Positions 21,987 through 32,725 of a stretch of DNA of 64,000 nt are shown here, piece by piece. The number at the start of each line of letters is the position of its first letter. Position 1 is the stretch's first letter. Both the position numbers and the translations under genes were made by a program. Source of the stretch: Achatina immaculata (lineage: Eukaryota; Mollusca; Gastropoda; Stylommatophora; Achatinidae). The notes under the pieces were generated by a model. It had not been told where the DNA came from, made no database searches, and saw only the letters and a list, made by a program, of their open reading frames with translations. The stretch is from positions 26,890,133-26,954,132 of the forward strand of contig CM019718.1 of assembly GCA_009760885.1 (NCBI GenBank), read 5' to 3'.

Positions 21987-22951
21987 CAGTGATTTCCAGA
22001 ATGGACCGTACAGGGGCAGAAATATCATAGGAGGGAGTTGAATGAATATGGACCCTACAGGGGCAGAAAGATTATGGGGGGGGGAGGCGGTGAAGAAATA
22101 TAGACCGTACAGGGGCAGAAAGATCATAGGGGGGCGGTGAAGAAATATAGACCGTAAAGGGGCAGAAAGATCCTAGTGGGGCGGTGAAGAAATATAGACC
22201 CTACAGAGGCAGAAAGATCATGGGGGCGGTGAAGAAATATAGACCGTACAGGGGCAGAAAGATCATAGGGGAGTGGTGAAGAAATATAGACCGTACAGGA
22301 GTAGAAAGATCATGGGGGGGGGCGGTGAAGAAATATAAACCGTACAGGGGTAGAAAGATCCTAGTGGGGCGGTGAAGAAATATAGACCCTACAGGGGCAG
22401 AAAGATCATGGGGGGGGGTGACGGTGAAGAAATATAGACCGTACAGGGGTAGAAAGATCATAGGGGGGAGTTGAAGGAATATGAACCCTACAGGGGCAGA
22501 AAGATCATGGGGGGGGGGGGGGCGGTGAAGAAATATACACCGTACAGGGGTAGAAAGATGTTAGGGGCACGGTGAAGGCATATGGACCTACAGAGGTAGA
22601 AAGATCATGGGGGGGGGGGGCGGTGAAGGAATATGGACCTACAGGGATGGAAAGATCCTGGGGGGGGGGCGATGAAGGAATATAGACCTTACAGGGGTAT
22701 AAAGATCATGGGGGGGGGAGGGGCGGTGAAGGAATATGGACCTACAGAGGTAGAAAGATCTTGGGAGGGGGGGGGCGGTGAAGGAATATGGACCTACAGA
22801 GGTAGAAAGATCTTGGGAGGGGGCGGGGGCGGTGAAGGAATATGAAGCGGCATGGACCCATCAGAACCAACTGAGAGAAAAGAGCTATTGCCGGGGATGA
22901 TGGTTGTGAAAGCAACAGGGAGACACCTTGAAAATAATTTGGGAACCACTG
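21987..22951. mobile_element. hAT-type MITE hosting a large minisatellite
   Basis: Left end CAGTGATTTCCAGAATGG pairs with the right end GGGAACCACTG, complement CAGTGGTTCCC. Flanks ATTCAAGT (21979-21986) and ATTTAAGG (22952-22959) agree at 6 of 8 bases, as expected for an aged hAT duplication. Nearly all of the interior is a tandem array. The ends match the MITEs at 5.9 and 52.9 kb. Confidence 0.6.
22010..22850. repeat. 46-52 base minisatellite with variable G-runs
   Basis: About 17 units sharing CCGTACAGGGGCAGAAAGAT, a run of 6-14 G and GGTGAAGAAATATAGACC. Length variation is mainly in the G-run. Open frames on both strands follow the array and are not genes. Confidence 0.9.
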
Positions 22952-22959
22952 ATTTAAGG

Positions 22960-23925
22960 TCACAGCAGGTAAACACAAAGAAAAAAAAGAAGAAGAACAT
23001 CGGAGCTAACATACTGGTAATTTGACAGAAACAAATACAGCAGATAAAGAACATTACTTCACAGGAAACTGAATCATCAAAATCATCGTCATGTCATTTC
23101 CATAATCAAGTTTGAAAACAGAGGATTTCCAGTTCGCGACCAGTGACCAAGTCATCAAATCCCAACATTTTAAATCTGAGTGGAACGGAGACCACAGAAT
23201 CCTACTCTTGTTACAAACGCTTTTGCTACGACAGAAATAAAATGCAATGGACCCAAATACAAATATACGGCAACTCATTTGTTCTTTCGCGGCCATTATT
23301 GATCTAAGGGAAGTAATACGTACCAGGCAGGCTATATCTAATAGTTCGTTCCCTTGTTGTTGCTATTCGCCAGAGAAGCAAACCGGCAGCTTGAACGGTC
23401 TTACATAACATTATGTGTTATTTCTCGCACATATGTCCAAAGAGCCCAGAAAACAAATATAATGCAGTGGAGACACCTTGATAGAAATGACGACTGCGGT
23501 AAAACTGGTTCTAGTAATGAAGGTATATACAATGATACTCTCCCTCCCCTCCCCGGTTCCCCATCCACCACCCCCAGTTACAACCCACCCACCACATGTC
23601 ACAGGTCTCCATTTAAACAGTCTCCACGTTCTACTAAATCCGTTCCTGACACACACCGTCGGACAAGCCACATCTTACAATTTACAGCTAAGTGTTCTAT
23701 TTAATTAATTGTTAGTAACATTCGTGTGAACCTATACTTTACCTCCTTTCTCTATTTCTGTATGTTTTTGTATGATTAAGGCTCACTCCGAAACGTCACA
23801 ACTTTGTAGTCTTTAAGTAATAAAGCTGTTCCTACTTTTGTCCCTAGTTTATACATTCTGGTATCACAGCTTAATTGCAGTGCTTCGTGTATAGTTGTAT
23901 ATTATACACTAATTTTTGTACAGAT
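22960..23925. other. Non-coding, nothing recognised
   Basis: Includes short open frames of up to 116 residues without domains. AATAAAG occurs at about 23819 on the plus strand. Confidence 0.45.
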
Positions 23926-23929
23926 GGGT

Positions 23930-24125
23930 TCAGTTCTACAAAACAGCTATAAAGAGGGAGGAAAGTGGACAGAAACAAGAGTGGTAGAAAGTAAGATGAG
24001 CATATATAAATGAAGAATACGCAACAGTCCAATATTTCGGCAAAAAAGCCTTTTTCAAGGATTATACACAAAAACAACGCAACAGATAAAAAGACGAAAA
24101 ATATATGAAAAATCAAACACTTAGC
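23930..24125 (-). repeat. Dispersed repeat P, copy 3
   Basis: Minus strand: ATCCTTGAAAAAGGC, TTTTTTGCCGAAATATTGG, then GCTCATCTTACTTTCTACCA and TTTCTGTCCACTTTCCTCCC. It retains the intact GCCGAAA form of the core. No inverted arm. Confidence 0.8.
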
Positions 24126-24164
24126 TTCTTCTTACAAGAAGGACATCACCACAATCATCATCAT

Positions 24165-24660
24165 CATCATGCGCCGTGCCGACTGGGGGTGGCTGTTATG
24201 TTTCTCCATAGTACCTGATCCCTCATGCAGACGATAAGTTCAGCTGGTGATCTCCGTTTACGCCAAGTTCAGCTGGTGATCTCCTCTTACGCCAAGTTCA
24301 GCTGATGATCTCCTCTTACGCCAAGTTCGGCTGGTGATCTCCTCTTACGCCAAGTTCAGCTGGTGATCTCCTCTTACGCCAAGTTCAGCTGATGATCTCT
24401 TCTTACGCCAAGTTCAGCTGATGATCTCCTCTTACGCCAAGTTCAGCTGGTGATCTCTTCTTACGCCAAGTTCAGCTGGTGATCTCTTCTTACGCCAAGT
24501 TCAGCTGATGATCTCCTCTTACGCCAAGTTCGGCTGGTGATCTCCTCTTACGCCATCTTCTCAAACTATCCAGTATAATTTCTCTTAGCCTTTCCCTGGC
24601 TCTTCTTCCCTCTATTTTTCCTGTTGTTACAAATATTTTCAACGGCCCCTCTTCTCTATG
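24165..24660 (-). pseudogene. RTE-like LINE C terminus split by its own minisatellite
   Basis: Reading the minus strand from 24660: FVTTGKIEGRRARERLREII, then LDSLRRWRKRRSPAELGV. The array of 29-base units begins at that point, and after it the sequence resumes as RSPAELIVCMRD, QVLWRNITATPSRHGA and a (ATG)n tail at 24158-24170. So the two halves of one RTE tail flank the array, and the array unit is a copy of the codons for RKRRSPAELG. Family layout is established knowledge; the expansion is seen directly. Confidence 0.75.
24240..24556. repeat. 29-base minisatellite derived from RTE coding sequence
   Basis: Eleven units of 29 bases sharing GCCAAGTTCAGCTGGTGATC, with two-state variation (GGTG/GATG, CTCC/CTTC). 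Period 29 is not a multiple of three, so translation changes frame in each unit. Confidence 0.92.
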
Positions 24661-24739
24661 AAAATACATTGTCTCTCTTGTGTTTTTTTTTTAAGATTTT
24701 TTTTTTTTGGGTCTCTCCAGGTCTTCTCAAACATTCTTC

Positions 24740-24994
24740 ATTTTGTTTTTTTTTAAGACGACGAAAATAACAGGCCGTGACCCGGTGGTACTGCAAAACC
24801 GGGTCCACCCGTAATGAGACGCAGATCCTGCCCCCGGTATTCAATGTGCAGGACAGGCCTCGAACGTCTCAATTTGTTCAAAAATAACGACGCTGTTGTT
24901 TGATCAAAGGGCATCTTGATCAGGGTACCTGCCAAGAGGACACTTTGACCTCAGCCACTCTGATCTTAGCCAAAAGGCCACACAGGGAATTCGC
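24740..24994 (-). mobile_element. Retroposon with U2 snRNA-like 5' end
   Basis: On the minus strand the element starts near 24994 and within 15 bases reads GGCCTTTTGGCTAAGATCA (24977-24959), identical to the conserved 5' region of U2 snRNA. About 200 bases of unrelated body follow, and it ends in an A-rich tail (AAAAAAAAACAAAAT). A 10-base target duplication, AACATTCTTC on the plus strand, flanks it at 24730-24739 and 24995-25004. The body holds a 60-residue open frame with PFDQTTASLFLNKL and LRLITGGPGFAVPPGHGLLF, possibly from a retroelement ORF1; this is uncertain. It is shaped like a SINE with an snRNA head. Confidence 0.7.
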
Positions 24995-25004
24995 AACATT
25001 CTTC

Positions 25005-25655
25005 TGATAAACATATCTATAACTTACACTGATCTTGTGCGAACCTTCCTATTGTTAATGATTCATTTCCATATAACAAGATAGGCTCAATATAGCACTT
25101 TAGGGCGTTCGTTAGTAAACATACATTTAAGATGATATGACCCCCAAAATATATCAGGTTTAAAACCCATAATTAGCTTCCTGCGGAGATGTAAGTTCAT
25201 TTTATTGTGCCCCCTTCCTGCGTGGAGACGATCGAGAATGGATTATCTCCCCGGGCTGAACTGTTATCTGAAAGGTCAATATTGAGGTTAATGAAAGTGG
25301 TTAATTTGAAACAAAAATTGACTCGGTACTTAAAAATTTAGAACGCAAAAAACACGATTCAACAAAAATTAATTGCTGGAGGAAGAATTTGGCCTCGGGG
25401 CGCAGAGAAGCCGAGTGGAAGACAAGACAAAATATTAGGTTTAGTCACCGGGCGACACAAAAAAAAAAGTCCATTGTAACTCATGGCTGAGGGCTTGTCA
25501 TTGTTGTATGTTTTATTTGCCATTATCTGTCCATCTTGTGATGTTTTCATCGCAAAGGTTGGAAGCAGTGGATGTAGTTCTATATATTCCCTACCCCCTC
25601 CATCTCTCTCTCTCTCTTTCTCTCTCAACACATGACTCGCCAACCATCAGGTACT
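25005..25655. other. Apparently unique sequence, no gene
   Basis: No open frame of note. (CT)n at about 25601-25625. Confidence 0.45.
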
Positions 25656-25659
25656 AAAA

Positions 25660-26010
25660 TGACATAGTTCGAAAAGTAACTTGTTAGATATTGTTAGAAA
25701 TTATTTTAATATTTGTTAAAAAAAACATATGTTAGAAGATCTGTATTTACAATGTATTTTTGTTTATGTATATGTCTGTGTGTGTATGTGTGCATGAGAG
25801 CTATTTTATTAGGTTAATTGCTTCTTCTCTTGTACTTTGAGTGTAATAGTTAAATCTTACACTCTCTTGATATGTTTTTTCCTTATTTAATTTGTGTATT
25901 TGTATTAAATCGAGTGTGTGGGAACAATGAAAGATGGAGTGATGAAGGGCAGAATGTAAGACGGGCCTGCGTGCCCAATTCTTTACCCTTTAAAAATAAT
26001 TCATTCATTC
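25660..26010 (+). mobile_element. LINE 3' untranslated end, family L3
   Basis: About 350 bases matching the minus-strand copy at 39125-39500 through the whole length: AACTTGTTAGATATTGTTAG, TTAAATCTTACACTCT, AAATCGAGTGTGTGGGA, then GGGCAGAATGTAAGACGGGC, a CCCAATTCTTTACCC block and an ATTC-repeat end. Two distant copies that share one 3' end and a microsatellite tail indicate a retrotransposon 3' UTR. The coding part is not present here. Confidence 0.8.
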
Positions 26011-26179
26011 TTTCTGTCTTCTCTAAGAGAGAGAGTTTATTTCATGTAGTTACATAAATCAGAGTGTGGAGTGTATGAACAAGAGTTAAGTTTATTATTT
26101 ATTTATGTAATCATTTAATTGTGTCTTCATGATTATTATGCTCATTAACAAATGCTGAATGACTGTGACTGAGTGAAAG

Positions 26180-26400
26180 CTGTATGATGAATGGCAGAAT
26201 GTCAGACGGGCCTTCGCGCCCAATTCTTAACCCTTTGAAAATAAAGTATGTTCGTTCATTCGTTCTCTCTGAATGAGAGAGAGTCAGACGGGCGTGAGTC
26301 ATAATTCTTCTTCCTTGGAAAATAAAGTTTTATCTCTCTCTCTGTGTCCTGAATGAGCCTTAGTGCACAATTCCCCATCCTTGAAAAATAAAGTGTTATT
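26180..26400 (+). repeat. Three decayed L3-type tails in a row
   Basis: Three segments each resemble the L3 terminus: a CAGACGGGC-like motif, a CAATTC-like motif, CCTT and AATAAAG (26240, 26319 and 26389). The spacing of about 75 bases suggests a tandem multiplication of the polyadenylation tail. Confidence 0.6.
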
Positions 26401-26599
26401 TCTTTCTCTCTTTCCCTCCTCTTCTCTTTCTATCTCTCTTATATATCTCTCTCTCTCTCTCTTTCACACGCAAATTTTGGTGCTAAACATGGACAGATCG
26501 TCTCCTGTCTGCTTCTTGCATCTTGTCAACCAGTCTGTATTAAAGATATTCATTTGCTGCATATTTTAAAAACTGTTTGTATTAAAAAAAAAGTTCAGA

Positions 26600-27320
26600 A
26601 TCCTTCACTGTCATGTCCTGTGACATGTACTTTCCGGAACGCTGTCGCTCTCACTGTCATGTGACATGTACTTTCCAGAACGCTGTCGCTCTCACTGCCT
26701 CCCTGAAAGCAATGCGGTCTTGAGCAAGTTGACCAACGTCCCGCAGTGACAGCTTCAGACTTTCCGTGATGTCCTGAATCCACCTGCTTTTCCTTTGTGC
26801 CGGGCACTATATCTTGGACTATCAACCTCTTCAAACCATTATGTCTCTTGTCTTGGTCGAAGTGTCTCAGCTTTCTAACCTTGATGGTATTTACAAGCCA
26901 GTTTTCTGCGACACTTAATCCCGTCAATACAGGCCTAACATCGTATTCCCCAATATGCCTTAATGGCATGGAAACGGGAATTAAAAGAAGAAAAGAATCC
27001 CGTCAATATCTCTCTATTTGATGTTCCTTCTATCTATGATATTCTAAGTGCCAGTCTGGAACATTTCATTCTGGAACATTTCATTTAAAATGCAGTTATT
27101 CCCCTTTCAAGTGATTTGTTAAATGTCCTTGTTTCGTATCCGTTTGTTGCCATTGGGGATATGTAAGCTCTTAGTAAACATAACTTTGTTTTCTTGTTGG
27201 TACCTTGCCACTTGCTCTTCCTCTGTGCTAGTTTCTATGATGCAGCTGCTAGTATTCTTTTAATTTCGTAGGTGTGGTCGTCACTGGTGGTGATGACTGA
27301 GGCCAGGTAATTGAAATTAT
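26600..27320 (-). pseudogene. RTE-like LINE 3' half, family C
   Basis: The minus strand, across several frame breaks, gives SVITTSDDHTYEIKRILAAA, AYISPMATNGYETRTFNKSL, VAENWLVNTIKVRKLRHFDQ and TAFRKVHVTGHDSEGF. This order (repeated-strand segment, YGYETWT-like motif, WLVNTIK-RKLRHF, terminal FRKVH) parallels family B but with different sequence. The 3' end has a duplicated block of about 50 bases at 26609-26698. Confidence 0.7.
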
Positions 27321-27548
27321 TTCTATTTCTTCACTGTTTGTCTATAAAATGGCTATATCTGTTGTGTACGCATTGAAAAGTGCATATTTATTCAGTGTAG
27401 TTTGTTTCAAATCAAGCTATTTCGTTGCTGCAGAGCTGTACTTTGCATTATATTGCAATTCAGTTTTTTAGCTTCAAATGCCATGCAGTTTGTTTATAAG
27501 GTTTTCAGTAGCGTATGTATTTTAGTGTTTTCATCATCATCATCATCA

Positions 27549-27627
27549 TGAATGAATGAATGAATGAATGAATAATCTTTCTTCTTTACCCTTTAAAAAT
27601 AAAGATTATTCATTCATTCATTCATTC
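27549..27627. repeat. Perfect hairpin of two opposed L3 tails
   Basis: (GAAT)n followed by AATCTTT on the left and AAAGATT followed by (ATTC)n on the right, around CCCTTTAAAAAT. The arms of about 28 bases are reverse complements. It looks like two tail ends fused, or a foldback of one. Confidence 0.75.
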
Positions 27628-27639
27628 TTTCTTCTTCTT

Positions 27640-29070
27640 CTTCTTCTTCTCCTTTTTCTTCTGCTTCTTCTTCTCATTCACACAAAAGATAAACAGAGAA
27701 AATGAGAGTTTTGTTGCTAAGAAGTTTACTGAGAAATTACTGCAAGAGTCTTAGAGTGCAACATACCTCAGTTATAATTTACGTATAAATTCACAAACTG
27801 AAACCTGAATTTAGATCATCTTTCTCTGTCAGTTTTACTGTACAGGATAATATGAAATAACTGAAGCCATGAAAAAAGAAAGCTCAAAATAGAAAGCGGG
27901 AATTTCCCATTTTTAACGTTCATTGTTAGCTGCTATTTTTGGGTCTGACCTAATTTGCGCAGTTTGTAACCGCTTCCCACAAATCTGTTGGAGACGAAAC
28001 CATTTGAATGTTTCTTAAAAGCCAAAATAAAAGGATCAATACTGACGCGTTTTCTTGGCCTGAAAATTGTGGGTCATTCCTTGCAACCGCAGCTTTCTTC
28101 TCGCCGGTGCTACGAAGTTCGTGCACTGTGTTAAGATTCTTCTTTCAAGGAGAAGTATAAAGTGCCTCTGTACATGTTCTAATTGCTGTGATAATGATGA
28201 CTCTTGACATTTTACCGTAATCTATTGATAAAGACTGACTATCCACGGCATTCGTTTAACGAAAATCGTAGTTTGAGCTGCCTTATTTTGGTGTGCGGCG
28301 TAAATCGAGATAGACAGTCCTCACATTACAATGCACAACATGCATTATCATTCTTGCACAGACACAAAGTAACAGAACTGTGCGGGTCATTGGCACGAGC
28401 AAAACATATCATCGGCACTTTCAACTTAAAACGTGGGCCTAACGTATGGACATATAACTTGCACATATTTTCTTCCAACTCCTACCTGTGTTATATGTTG
28501 CAGAATTACTTTGCCTATTTTATTCAGGAGTTGGGGAAGGAGAGCGGGGGTGGAGTGAGGGGGGGGGGGGTATGCTGGCCACATAACTGTCTAGTGTACC
28601 AACATGCAAAGGAGAACTTGGGACACTGATTCTGTATCGCTTAATTAGTTCAATGACATGGAAGCCCAGGTTTTCCTTGACACGCTGGGAGACTAGGCAA
28701 TGACGAGGCCAGCATCACGGCTGGTATCCTGTACACCCCAAGTTCCTGGAGAAACTAGGCCAGTAATTCTGAAACTAAATCACCCTTATATGCCTGGTGA
28801 GGCATTACGTGTCAAGGCAAACATGGATACAACAGCCCGATTTACCCTGTATAGCTCAACGACGTGGAACTATTCATGGTAATTTGAAGGCTAATACCAT
28901 ATTCGGCTTGAAAGTCTTCCTCATTCCTTGATCTGGCTCCAGGACATTATCAGGTCTTCGATCCACTTAAAGAGGCTCTGGGCGGTCCCAGGTTCATCTC
29001 TGATGATGATGATACGGAAGTGGGTCAGACTTGGGTTCTGGAGCAGTCGGAAAAAGATTCTGCTCTCAAG
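27640..29070. other. Mostly unique sequence, no gene established
   Basis: Contains a CTT-rich tract to 27675, then apparently unique sequence. A kB-type motif GGGAATTTCCC lies at 27898-27908. The 141-residue open frame 28204-28629 (GTHIIGTF-like, no known domain) ends in a G-run at 28559-28571 and is not supported as a gene. Confidence 0.4.
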
Positions 29071-29079
29071 GAAGGAAGA

Positions 29080-29530
29080 AACTAGTGGAACGATACAAGA
29101 TGTTCATCGACCTACTGGAAGGCTAGTGGAACTATACAAGAGGTTCATCGACCTACTGGAAGGCTAATGGAACAATGCAAGAGGTTCGTCCACCTACTGG
29201 AAGTCTAATAGAAGATATAAGCGGTTCAATGACCTACTGGAAGGCTAGTGGAACGATACAAGAGGTTCATAGACCTACTGAAAGTCTAGTGGAAGATAGA
29301 AGCGGTTCATTGACCTACTGGAAGGCTAGTGGAACGATACAGCAACTGCATCGACCTACTGGATGACTACTTGAACGATACAAGAGGTTCTTCGACCTAC
29401 TGGAAACTGGAATGAGAGTGGAATGATACAAGAAGTTCATCGATCTACTGGAAGGCTATTGGAATTATACAGTAGGTTCATCAACCTACTGGAAGGCTAG
29501 TGGAGCAATATAAGAGGTTAATCGACATAC
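29080..29530. repeat. 41-base minisatellite
   Basis: About eleven units sharing TTCATCGACCTACTGGAAGG and CTAGTGGAACGATACAAGAG. Open frames from 28928 to 29366 are array artefacts. Confidence 0.9.
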
Positions 29531-29783
29531 TGGGAGACTATACGGAAAAAGTGATATGACCGATATAATTTACTCACGCCTGCCTTAAACGCAATGTTCC
29601 AATTACACAACCCTTTTACTGCCATCATTGGAACAATAATGTGCAATAAAATACAAATAATATATCACTGGAAGTGAGACTAACGTTTCAATAGTGTTGT
29701 ACAGATTGTGCGGATAACAGATACTAATTATAAAGTACTACAATAACATTTCATTTTCTGCTGGATATTTGTACTTGTACGAA

Positions 29784-30310
29784 CTCCCTGTAATTGCGAG
29801 CTGTTGTTCTTTGCAGCCGATGCTGTAGAGATGTTGAGGCATAACATCGTATCGGCGTGGGAGCGGGTTATGGCGGCTGCTTTTTCAGTCCCGGAGTACA
29901 GGTAAAAAGAAAGGGGTGTGCAATGCTTCTTTAGCAGACTCCACCACCATGGGGACTATGGTGATCCCTGCCCCGTTAGCCAGACTATGCCTGATACTGA
30001 GGGTACCACAGAGAGGTGCGACAAAGTCTTGGTCCACTATGGTTCTTTAACCCTGACGCTGGTATATCAGCTATGGGTGGCTAGCCCTGACGCTGGTATA
30101 TCAGCTATGGGTGGCTAGCCCTGACGCTGGTATATCAGCTATGGGTGGCTAACCCTGAAGCTGGCATATCAGCTATGGGTGGCTAACCCTGACGCTGGCA
30201 TATCAGCTATGGGTGGCTAACCCTGACGCTGGTATATCAGCTATGGGTGGCTAACCCTGACGCTGGCATATCAGCTATAGGTCGCTGATTACCTTATCGG
30301 GCGTTTCACC
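29784..30310 (+). repeat. Dispersed repeat R3, copy 2, internally expanded
   Basis: Matches copy 1 (GCATCGTATCGGCGTGGGAG-like block near 29842, TGCAATGCTTCTTTAGCAGA at 29919) up to the CTAACCCTGACGCTGG segment. That segment is then repeated as a 34-base unit seven times before the shared ending GTCGCTGATTACCTTATCGG. Confidence 0.85.
30035..30290. repeat. 34-base minisatellite inside R3
   Basis: Seven nearly identical units sharing CCCTGACGCTGGTATATCAG and CTATGGGTGGCTA. Copy 1 of R3 at 18893-18930 contains the single ancestral unit. Confidence 0.92.
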
Positions 30311-30443
30311 CCCTTCTGCTGGATATAAACTGATGAAATATATCACAACTTTCAGTCAGCGTTGGACAGTTCAAGGGAAGTATTTATTTTATGTAATAGA
30401 ACAGTTTATTATTTGACTTTCGCTGTTATGTGAGCCTCCTATA

Positions 30444-30690
30444 TTGACTCAAAGTGTCGCACACAGACGAGTGTCCATGCAGCAGTGGAGTCCAGACTCC
30501 AGAACATATCCTTCAAGAGTGCCCAAACCATGCGGACCTGAGACGAGAGACATGGCCAGAGGACATGAGCGTGGGGCAAAAGCTTTGGGGCTCCTGTCAG
30601 GATCTGGAGAGGACTGCGGGGTTTTGCCATGTCGTCATGGATCAGGATCTGATGTGACCAACAGTCTCCAACGCAGAAGAAGAAGAATAA
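30444..30690 (+). pseudogene. Non-LTR reverse transcriptase C-terminal zinc-knuckle relic
   Basis: The frame at 30454-30657 reads DECPCSSGVQTPEHILQECP, then ADLRRETWPED, LWGSCQDLERTAGF. A CPC...H...C cluster followed by LR-TW is the usual C terminus of Jockey/CR1-like non-LTR polyproteins, after the RNase H-like part. Only this end remains, and it stops in an AAG-rich tail. It is different from the RTE tails elsewhere in the window. Confidence 0.6.
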
Positions 30691-30699
30691 TAAGTTATT

Positions 30700-32299
30700 T
30701 GACTCAATGAGCTTTCGTACAAAATATTTGGCACGTCTCTAAACAGGAAACATATAAAAACATGATGGCCAGCTCTGACATCATCATCTTCATTCTTATC
30801 ATCACTGGGCAAAAAAAAAAAAAAACTCTGGTCAGAAACATTTGAAAAAGAAAAGGCAAAAAAAAACAAAAAAAACATTATATGTACATTAAGCTGCACT
30901 GGAGATTCATAAAACACCTGATACTACCAAGCAAGTCTCCTCTTTACGTTTTGCACGGTAATAAATCATAAGAAAAATCAAAGGGAAAAGAGCAAACTAT
31001 CTTAGAAGGTTAACCAGCTAGACAGAAAAGAGGAGATAACTGGACTGATTTGAAAAAAAAAGGTAGGGGGGGGGGGGAGAGTGCGTGTATCAGTATTAGA
31101 AGTGGACAGTCAGCGTAATTTTTGTTTGAAAGGGAGAAACTAAGTACAGAGTGATCGGGAAAACCTGATCCTCTGGTTGTCGCTCGGCTAGGAAAAAAAA
31201 AAAAGGCACCGTGCGGCACTTGAACAGAAAAAAGGAAGGAAAGAGAGCAGACGACACGGACTAGTTGACCGCAAAAGGACTAAGAGACGACAAGATGGAA
31301 GAAAAATGGCGGTTAGGACTTAGGATCTAGAGAGAGCTGAAATTTGTATTTCGGTTAGGAAGCTGTAGATAGTCTATGATATGTGTAACTAATGCGTAAC
31401 AGCTCATTAGAATAGAATATAGCAGGAGATCCCGTTGGCGTTGAAGTCTTATGACATTAGTAGAAGCCGGAAACTTGTTCTAGGTGCTTGCCTTGAAGTC
31501 TACGTCCTGAATGTGTGTCCTTGGAATGGTTCGTGCCACTGCCACGTTGTCACATCGTCTCGTCGTCATCCAATGTACCATTTAAAATCATTATAACTTT
31601 TAAGGTCGTTTCTGTGCTGCTATTTTGCCACTTAGAGGAAGTGCGAGCCTGGGTAAACTTCGTCGGCAGAGGAAGAGTATGCAGACAACAAGGAGAGTAC
31701 CACGCAAAACTCCATCACCATCATCAAGGTCATTATAATTTGATAGCTGTTTCTAGCCACCTCAGTGGAGCCCGTCGTATGGGTACATGCAGTTGCAGCA
31801 AGCAAGTGAATTAAGAATACAGCCTCATCATGTACAGTGATAAACGGCTACATAGTGGTCCCGTAAACCGTTGCATGCGCAGAATAGAGAAGGGTGGTAT
31901 ATTACGGCTACAAACGCTGCAGAATCTCTCTTTTAAGCTGCAAACAAATAGTTTCCAGCAGCTGTTGCAGTGGGGGGGGGGGGGGGGCGGGGGAACTTGT
32001 AATGAAGGTATAATACTGGATAATATGACTTACATCGTCTTACTTCCCACAGCGGACCCAGAAAGGGTGATCCGTTATCATTTCTCACTGCCACTTGGAT
32101 ATCTAAGTCCCGTTTCATTCATCTGGATGTCTCTCAACAGCCTGTTACAAATACAGGGTCTTAATCAGTTTTTAAACATATTTTAAAATACAGCAATAAA
32201 TTTCGTCTCAGGCATGTTGATCTATCATGGAAATGCCTGCAGTGCCAGTGGCACTTGCCTATAATGTATACATCGATCCGTATAATAGGAAAGATAATC
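30700..32299. other. Non-coding; downstream of the host gene
   Basis: A-, G- and C-runs (for example G at 31973-31989) and short open frames without domains. No element recognised. Confidence 0.45.
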
Positions 32300-32305
32300 T
32301 TTATT
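32300..32305 (-). terminator. Candidate polyadenylation signal of the host gene
   Basis: AATAAA on the minus strand, about 420 bases past the stop codon at 32726. Plausible spacing for a 3' end, but not proven. Confidence 0.4.
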
Positions 32306-32424
32306 TAGGCAAATTCTATCCTAAGTATTATGTATAGGATCGTGCTGAGATTAACACAAACAAGCACAACGGAGGTCTCGAAATTTGGGTGGTGAAGCAA
32401 AAATGAAAGCCAGGCGTCTGAATT

Positions 32425-32725
32425 AACACAGAGCTAAGCTGTCTGATCTGACAACATGAACACACAGTCAAGGTTTATGAATGGGCAAAATAAGCCGGAA
32501 AACGCAGTGTCTGATTAGACAAAACGAACATGCATTCAAGTTATCTGATTGGACACAATTAACACAAAGCCAAAGTTTTATGATTGGACAGTATGAACAC
32601 GTGATCCATGTGCTTGAATGGGCATAATAACCTGGTTGGACAGTATGAACACGCGATTCACGTGCTCGAATGGAGAAAATGATCTGATTGGACAATATAA
32701 ACACATGTCCCAGATGTCTGTACAT
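32425..32725. repeat. Imperfect 50-56 base repeat in the 3' UTR
   Basis: Five diverged units sharing CTGATTGGACAATATGAACAC-type sequence (for example GATTGGACAGTATGAACACG). It begins immediately after the stop codon of the host gene and so would form most of its 3' UTR. Confidence 0.55.

Noticed and set aside
24959..24977. A genuine U2 snRNA gene
   Set aside because: Only the first conserved 19 bases match; the branch-site recognition region, Sm site and 3' stem-loops are absent.
28204..28629. 141-residue open frame as a host gene
   Set aside because: No ATG at its start, no domain, ends in a G-run and no splice context was found.
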